Shown piece after piece: positions 40,814 to 45,501 of a DNA stretch of 45,501 nucleotides (its first letter is position 1; each line of letters begins with the position of its first letter). The notes under the pieces are model-generated. The model was not told the DNA's origin, ran no database searches, and saw nothing but the letters and a program-made list of their open reading frames with translations. Position numbers and translations under genes: made by a program. Source of the stretch: Synechococcus sp. HJ21-Hayes. GTDB lineage: Bacteria; Cyanobacteriota; Cyanobacteriia; PCC-6307; Cyanobiaceae. The DNA lies in contig NZ_JAGQBW010000022.1 in the NCBI RefSeq assembly GCF_024345835.1, forward strand, positions 1 to 45,501, given 5' to 3'.

Positions 40814-42559
40814 GTGGCAGGGTCTTTCAAGGCATGGATTGCGGTCGCCGGAGCTTTTGTGTCCCCTCTGGCCATGCCTGCTCTGCAGGCCCAACAGCTC
40901 GCTGCCGCTCCTCCGGTGGGATCGGCTCAACCCGCCGCTAGCCCCCAGCAATCTCCCCCCCCCAGCCTGGATCCTGTTCCCCAAGCGCTTCCGCTAGCCC
41001 CTGCCGTGAAGGGATCGCGGCCCAAGTCCAACCCCTCTTTGCTGCCTCCTGCTGCCAAGACGTTGGATTCGGGCTTAGGGCGGCTCGCGTCACCCGCCAG
41101 CCTCGCCCTGCCCACGAAGGTGGAGGAGGTGCGTATTCAGGAGCTCAGGCCCCTCAGCCTCAAGAATGTTGAAAACCTGGCTGAAGTCAACAATCCGAAT
41201 CTCAAGGCGATTGCCAGCCAGGTGGATCAAGCCCAGTCTAATTTGCGGGCTCAGATTGCTTCCTGGTATCCCACGCTGAGCCTGAATGCTGGAAGCCTCC
41301 CCGCCTACACCGGCGGTTCTCAGCGCACCAGCTTCGATCCGGATGCTAATCAGGGGATCATCGGCAATCTGATTGACGATCCGATTGCAACCAGCTCGAC
41401 GAGTACCAGTCGCTGGGCCTTGGCTGCAACGCTCACAGCGCAGTGGGCCTTAATTAATCCCCAGCGGGTGCCCCAGGTTTCCGCTGCCCGCGACCAGTTC
41501 GAGCAGGCCAAGAACCAGTATTTGATTGCCCTGCGAGAGCTGCGCCTGCAGGCAGCCCAGGCCTACTTCCAGTTGCAGCTGAGCGATGATCGCGTGCGCA
41601 TCGGCCAAGAGTCTGTGCGGGCCTCGCTGGTGAGTTTGCGAGATGCCAAGGCTCGCTTCCAAGCTGGCGTTGCCACCAAGCTGGAGGTGCTTGAGGCTGA
41701 AACCCAGCTGGCTCGCGACCAGCAGCTCCTCACCGATTCCCTCTCCGAGCAGAGCATTGCCCGCCGTGATCTGGCCCGGATCCTCGACCTGCCCCAAAAC
41801 ATCACCCCAACGGCGAAGGAGCCCCTGCGCCCGCTGGGGGTCTGGATTCCCTCGATTCAGGAAAGCATTATTGCGGCGTATGCCTTCCGCGAGGAACTCG
41901 ACAACGCCATCCTCTCGATTTCTGTATCGAATAGCCAGGCCAACAGTGCCCTGGGTTCAGTTCAGCCCTTCCTGAATGTCTTTAATTCGCTTGTTACCAA
42001 CCGCTACACCGGTAATCAAGGTGTGTTGGTTGATTTGCCCGGCAGCTCGGGATGGGCGGTCGATAACTCCGTGGGCATGAATCTCACCTGGAATATTTTT
42101 GACGGTGGTGCCGCACGCGCCCAGTACCGCCAGTCCAAGCAGAGGGCCCAGGAGAACTCCTTCAATTTCGCGCGAACCCGCGACCAGATTCGCTTCGATG
42201 TGGAGCAGAGTTTTTACCAACTTGGGCGTGCCAACCGCAATATCCAAACCACCTCTCGCGAGGTGGCCTCGGCTCGGGAATCCCTGCGCTTGGCTCGCCT
42301 GAGGTTCCAGGCTGGGGTGAGCACCCAGCGCGAAGTGGTGGACAACCAACGTGACCTCACCCAGGCCGAGGTGCGTTATTCCAATGCCTTGGCGGACTAC
42401 AACTCCAACCTGGCTCAGCTGCGCCGCCGCACAGGTTTGGATCAAGTGGCGATCTGCCAGCCTCCCGCCTTGTCTGCCACGAAGCCTATTGGGGATGTAA
42501 CGGTGCCAGTACCACCCGAACCCCTGCAGCCGGCTTGTCAGGCCAGCAGCAAGGGCTGA
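40814..42559 (+). CDS. TolC-family outer membrane efflux protein
   Basis: 581 residues from GTG 40814, 34 bases after the TIGR03279 stop. The longer open frame upstream overlaps that gene and is rejected. A signal peptide (AGSFKAWIAVAGAFVSPLAMPALQA) is followed by a Pro/Ala/Gln-rich segment (about 28-105) not seen in classical TolC, then two OEP repeats: LAEVNNPNLKAIASQVDQAQSNLRAQIASWYPTLSL.. and ..LTWNIFDGGAARAQYRQSKQRAQENSF..QREVVDNQRDLTQAEVRYSNALADYNSNLAQLRRRTGL. It forms an outer membrane-periplasm channel for type I secretion or RND/ABC efflux. The inner-membrane partner is not in this window. Confidence 0.92.
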   Translation: MAGSFKAWIAVAGAFVSPLAMPALQAQQLAAAPPVGSAQPAASPQQSPPPSLDPVPQALPLAPAVKGSRPKSNPSLLPPAAKTLDSGLGRLASPASLALPTKVEEVRIQELRPLSLKNVENLAEVNNPNLKAIASQVDQAQSNLRAQIASWYPTLSLNAGSLPAYTGGSQRTSFDPDANQGIIGNLIDDPIATSSTSTSRWALAATLTAQWALINPQRVPQVSAARDQFEQAKNQYLIALRELRLQAAQAYFQLQLSDDRVRIGQESVRASLVSLRDAKARFQAGVATKLEVLEAETQLARDQQLLTDSLSEQSIARRDLARILDLPQNITPTAKEPLRPLGVWIPSIQESIIAAYAFREELDNAILSISVSNSQANSALGSVQPFLNVFNSLVTNRYTGNQGVLVDLPGSSGWAVDNSVGMNLTWNIFDGGAARAQYRQSKQRAQENSFNFARTRDQIRFDVEQSFYQLGRANRNIQTTSREVASARESLRLARLRFQAGVSTQREVVDNQRDLTQAEVRYSNALADYNSNLAQLRRRTGLDQVAICQPPALSATKPIGDVTVPVPPEPLQPACQASSKG

Positions 42560-42639
42560 CCCGTTTAAACCACCGGCGGGGGACCTAACCTCTTTGCTCA
42601 GCGCTGGATCATCCGCTGGCTCTTCCCCTCCCTCGCCTG

Positions 42640-43992
42640 TTGCGCCTTGGTCTGTTCCAGGGTTGCCTCGGCTGCCTGGCGGTGATCTTTGCCGGGCTTT
42701 TGAATCGGGTGATGCTCACAGAGCTCGAATTTCCCGGCCTGCTGGTGGGCGGTGCTCTGGCCTTCGAGCAGTTCATGGCTCCGTCCCGGATCCTGTTCGG
42801 TCAGCTGTCCGATGCCCATCCCTGGGCGGGGCGGCACCGCACCCCTTACATCTGGCTAGGCACGGCCGTGTTCAGCGTCCTGGCGGTGCTCTCGATCCCG
42901 CTGATCTTTCGCCTGCAGGCCGCCTTCAGCACAGGCCAGCCCTGGGCGATCGGCTTGGGTGTGGCAGCCCTGTGCGGCCTGTTCGCCCTCTACGGCCTGG
43001 CGATTTCCTTGGCCACCACGCCCTATCTCGCTCTAGTGATCGATCTCACCGAGGAGCAGGAGCGCCCTCGGGCCGTGGGCCTGATCTGGTGTTTGCTCAC
43101 CGTGGGCATCGTGGTGGGAGCCATCGCCACGGCGGTCAGCCTTAAGGGGCTGGATGGCGTGTCCGACCCCAGCGTGCTGCAACCCGTGTTGTTGGCCTTC
43201 ATGTTGCGGGTGTCGCTGGCGGTGCTGGCCCTCACCGTGGTGGCCACCTGGGGTATGGAACCGGCTGAACCTGGAGGGCGGCTCAGTTCTGGAGCCAATC
43301 GCGATGATGCCATCAGCCTGCGGCAGGCCTGGCAGTTGATCACCTCCAGCCCCCAGGTGCTGGTGTTCTTCACCTTTCTCTTGACCTTCACCCTGGCCCT
43401 GTTCCTGCAGGACCCGATCCTGGAGAGTTATGGCGCTGAGGTGTTTGGGATGCCCATTGCCGCCACGGCAGCGCTGAGCGCGCTCTGGGGCGTGGGAACC
43501 CTGGTGGGCCTGCTTCTGGCGGGGTTCTGGCTGGTGCCGCGCCTTGGCAAATTCGCCTCTGCTCGGCTGGGCTGCCAGATGATTCTGGGCTGCCTGCTCC
43601 TTCTGGTGCTTGTTGGGCTCTCCGCTCAGGCCAATCTGCTGCGCATCGTGATGGTTCTGTTCGGGCTGGCTTCGGGGATAGGCACCAACAGCACCCTGTG
43701 TCTCATGCTGGATCTCACCTTGCCCCAGGCAGCGGGAACCTTTGTTGGGGTCTGGGGTTTGGCCCAGGCCCTGTCCCGTGCCATTGGCAAGCTGTTGGGT
43801 GGAGGATTGCTGGATCTGGCCCGCTGGCTACAGCCGGACGGACCGATCTACGGGTCTTACGCCGCCGTGCTGCTGGTGGAGGCTGCCATTGCCTTCTTGG
43901 CGCTCACCCTGTTGAGTCGCCTCAATCTGCGTCAGTTCCGTGAGGACACGGGTCGCAGTCTTGATCGTGTTCTTGCCGCTGAGCTCGGATGA
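42640..43992 (+). CDS. PucC/LhaA-family (BCD) major facilitator, putative chlorophyll-related transporter
   Basis: 450 residues from TTG 42640. The frame is open back to the TAA at 42586-42588, and the residues just upstream (LALPLPRLLRLGLFQ) resemble the conserved start of the family. No ATG or GTG occurs there, only CTG at 42604, 42616 and 42637, so the true start is uncertain. NRVMLTELEFPGLLVGGALAFEQFMAPSRILFGQLSDAHPWAGRHRTPYIWLGT and DLTEEQERPRAVGLIWCLLTVGIVVGAI are typical of PucC/LhaA/bch2 proteins, linked to delivery or assembly of chlorophyll-protein complexes. About twelve helices. Substrate unproven. Confidence 0.85.
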   Translation: MRLGLFQGCLGCLAVIFAGLLNRVMLTELEFPGLLVGGALAFEQFMAPSRILFGQLSDAHPWAGRHRTPYIWLGTAVFSVLAVLSIPLIFRLQAAFSTGQPWAIGLGVAALCGLFALYGLAISLATTPYLALVIDLTEEQERPRAVGLIWCLLTVGIVVGAIATAVSLKGLDGVSDPSVLQPVLLAFMLRVSLAVLALTVVATWGMEPAEPGGRLSSGANRDDAISLRQAWQLITSSPQVLVFFTFLLTFTLALFLQDPILESYGAEVFGMPIAATAALSALWGVGTLVGLLLAGFWLVPRLGKFASARLGCQMILGCLLLLVLVGLSAQANLLRIVMVLFGLASGIGTNSTLCLMLDLTLPQAAGTFVGVWGLAQALSRAIGKLLGGGLLDLARWLQPDGPIYGSYAAVLLVEAAIAFLALTLLSRLNLRQFREDTGRSLDRVLAAELG

Positions 43993-44798
43993 TGACCCGC
44001 CTCTCTGACTTGCCTGCGGATCTGGGGCCTCTGGAGGTCTTGATCGATCGGGTTGCGGAGCGCCAGCGCCAGGATTTTGGCCAGCTGGATTCGGAAGCCA
44101 AAGCCGACGGCAGCTTGATCACCGCCTGTGACCGGTGGAGTGACGCCACCCTCGTGCAGGGTCTGGCCGAGCTCTACCCCGGGGAGGGCGTGCTCAGTGA
44201 GGAGGGCAGCCAGTCGGTGCCGGGTAGCGAGGCCTATTGGGTGGTGGATCCCCTCGATGGCACCACCAACTTCGCGGCGGGCATTCCCTATTGGGCCATC
44301 TCCATCGCCCGCTTTGAGCGGGGTGTGCCTGTGTTGGCCGTGCTGGATGTGCCGCCGCTGCGGCAGCGCATCGTGGCCGTGCGTGGAGCGGGGGCCTGGC
44401 GCAAGGGCAAACCCCTCGATCCCCCATCGGCCCGTCAGCAGGTGGCCGGTTGTACTTCCCTATGCAGCCGTTCCATCGGCGTGCTGCAGAAGCTGCCGAA
44501 CCAGCGCTTCCCCGGCAAGATTCGGCTGCTGGGTGTGGCCAGCCTGAATCTGGTGAGCGTGGCGCTGGGGCAAACCGTGTCTGCGCTGGAGGCTACGCCC
44601 AAGATCTGGGATCTGGCGGCCGCCTGGCTGGTGCTTCATGAATTGGATTGCCCGATCCGTTGGCTGAGCCGTGATCCGGGTGCGCTGCAGCCCGGTGAAG
44701 ATCTAGCCCAGGCCGATTTCCCAGTGCTGGCGGCCCGGGATCAGGCCACCCTCTCCACCTTCCTGCCCTGGGCCGAAGCCCTTGTGGGCCGTGTGTAA
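43989..44798 (+). CDS. Inositol monophosphatase family phosphatase
   Basis: 269 residues; its ATG overlaps the stop of the PucC-like gene by four bases. Metal-site motifs are present: VLSEEGSQ (glutamates), WVVDPLDGTTNFAAGIPYWAISIARF (DPxDGTxNF) and, near the end, ATPKIWDLAAAWLVLHE (the WD..A motif). The family covers inositol-1-phosphatase, histidinol-phosphatase (HisN) and PAP phosphatases; the exact substrate cannot be assigned by eye. It is the last gene before the rRNA operon. Confidence 0.88.
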   Translation: MMTRLSDLPADLGPLEVLIDRVAERQRQDFGQLDSEAKADGSLITACDRWSDATLVQGLAELYPGEGVLSEEGSQSVPGSEAYWVVDPLDGTTNFAAGIPYWAISIARFERGVPVLAVLDVPPLRQRIVAVRGAGAWRKGKPLDPPSARQQVAGCTSLCSRSIGVLQKLPNQRFPGKIRLLGVASLNLVSVALGQTVSALEATPKIWDLAAAWLVLHELDCPIRWLSRDPGALQPGEDLAQADFPVLAARDQATLSTFLPWAEALVGRV

Positions 44799-44807
44799 AG
44801 CACGGGG

Positions 44808-44838
44808 TTGACTGGAGAGCGGTATCGGGTGTTATGGT
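44808..44838 (+). promoter_or_regulatory. Putative rRNA operon promoter
   Basis: TTGACT (44808-44813) is a near-consensus -35 and TTATGGT (44832-44838) a -10 candidate with 18-19 base spacing. It lies about 600 bases before 16S rRNA, as expected for cyanobacterial rrn operons with long leaders, and just after the inositol monophosphatase stop. Confidence 0.65.
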
Positions 44839-45416
44839 TTTGGACTGCGCAGGAGCCGAAAGGCGAGAGCGCAGAGCCAAAAAGCCTGAGAGGGTTTTGC
44901 GGCGACTTGCAACGGAGGAGGCGCGAGCCGACGGTGTTGTAAGTTTTCTGAGCGGCCGACGAGGTCGCCGAACCGGAAGCCCGAGAGGGCGGAAGGAGAA
45001 CCTGGACAACCGAAAAGTTTAGGAACTGACGCTTTCACTGCGTCATGCGTTCCGAGGAGCCTGCGACACCTGCTCACTTGAGAGGGAGGTTGTTGGAGCT
45101 CGGGAGTGTGGCCGTAAGTGCAGTGAAGGTGTGAGGTCCCGTCAAAATATTTTAGTAGGACCACCCATTGGTGTTCAAGTTAGTTTTTCACGAGACTGGT
45201 TTGATGGTGTGCCGATGGGAGCGGGACTACGACCGGATCTGAGATTCGGGAAAGTCAAGAGGAAAGAGATTTCTAATTGCACTCTTTGCAAGCTTCTGTC
45301 AGAGGAAGTGGCTCCAACTGTAATTTTAACGCCAGTTAGATTATGGGTGATGAGCAAGCCAAGTTGAGGTTAATTCTAGCTTTTTTAAGTTAGGGTTTAA
45401 TCAAGAGGACTGGTCT
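44839..45416 (+). other. Pre-16S rRNA leader
   Basis: Non-coding, about 580 bases; short ORFs here look spurious. The first 320 bases are purine-rich with recurring GAGAG (for example GCCTGAGAGGG at 44891-44901 and GCCCGAGAGGGCGG near 44980). A good hairpin is GGAAC, TGACGC, loop, GCGTCA, GTTCC (about 45022-45056). From 45140 to the 16S the composition turns AT-rich (for example 45367-45402), which contrasts with the rest of the window. TTGCACTCTTTGCAA (45278-45292) may be a boxA-like antitermination element. RNase III stem partners lie beyond the window. Confidence 0.6.

Positions 45417-45501
<85 letters not shown>

Noticed and set aside
44834-45022. 62-codon ORF in the rRNA leader
   Set aside because: Arg/Glu-rich translation of purine-rich leader RNA, overlapping the promoter -10 region, with no ribosome binding site.

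Overview
The window is chromosomal DNA of a unicellular cyanobacterium of the Synechococcus/Cyanobium (picocyanobacterial) group. This rests on genes confined to oxygenic phototrophs (psbD, ndhO, psbU, a probable petL, crtQ-type zeta-carotene desaturase), on cyanobacteria-specific families (TIGR03279 radical SAM protein, DUF751/Ycf33, DUF4346, DUF3120, SLH-OprB porins), on a 16S rRNA 5' end of Synechococcus type, on high GC content, and on about nine copies of the HIP1 octamer GCGATCGC. HIP1 is typical of freshwater or euryhaline lineages rather than open-ocean Synechococcus. No mobile element, CRISPR array, tRNA or phage gene was seen; this is dense core genome.

Layout. 1-880: 3' end of a stand-alone psbD (no psbC follows, so a psbD2-type copy), a terminator, then a structured 250-base interval with a 17-codon ORF behind a strong ribosome binding site and a second strong terminator. 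892-7285 (minus): envelope-glycan operon of two GT39-type membrane glycosyltransferases, a methyltransferase-GT2 fusion and a flippase-like membrane protein. 7383-11164 (plus): two tandem SLH-OprB porins, each with its own terminator. 11230-16821: J-domain protein, ndhO, a cation/proton antiporter, a TIGR01777 epimerase, and a minus-strand run of an A-type Fe-S carrier, a TPR protein, an LpxB-related protein and a small membrane protein. 16921-19362 (plus): crtQ, an SRPBCC protein and a lipoprotein. 19325-23642 (minus): ycf33-like, rbfA, GH3 glycosidase, GT2-TPR and hemD. 23705-29781: GST, several small conserved proteins, aroK, a tandem-domain pterin synthase overlapping a RibD-C reductase, a FemAB/GNAT-like protein and a DUF4346 protein. 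29797-37505: B12-binding radical SAM protein, petL, MFS, rimO, VKOR-thioredoxin, nadB and psbU. 37616-44798: DUF3120, then a plus-strand run of uppP, TIGR03279, TolC, a PucC-type transporter and an inositol monophosphatase. 44808-45501: rRNA operon promoter, a ~580-base leader and the first bases of 16S rRNA.

The most interesting signal is regulatory. Both porin genes share a 29-base identical block covering the ribosome binding site and first codons, and its core GTGTGAGGA is the exact complement of the seed of the cyanobacterial small RNA Yfr1, a known porin repressor. Each porin's own 3' untranslated region also carries a Yfr1-like seed: TCCTCACAC in the loop of a 7-bp hairpin after porin 1, and ACTCCTCACGC after porin 2. 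The porin mRNAs may therefore carry both a Yfr1 target and a Yfr1 mimic, which would allow self- or cross-regulation or Yfr1 competition. This is read from the sequence and has not been tested.
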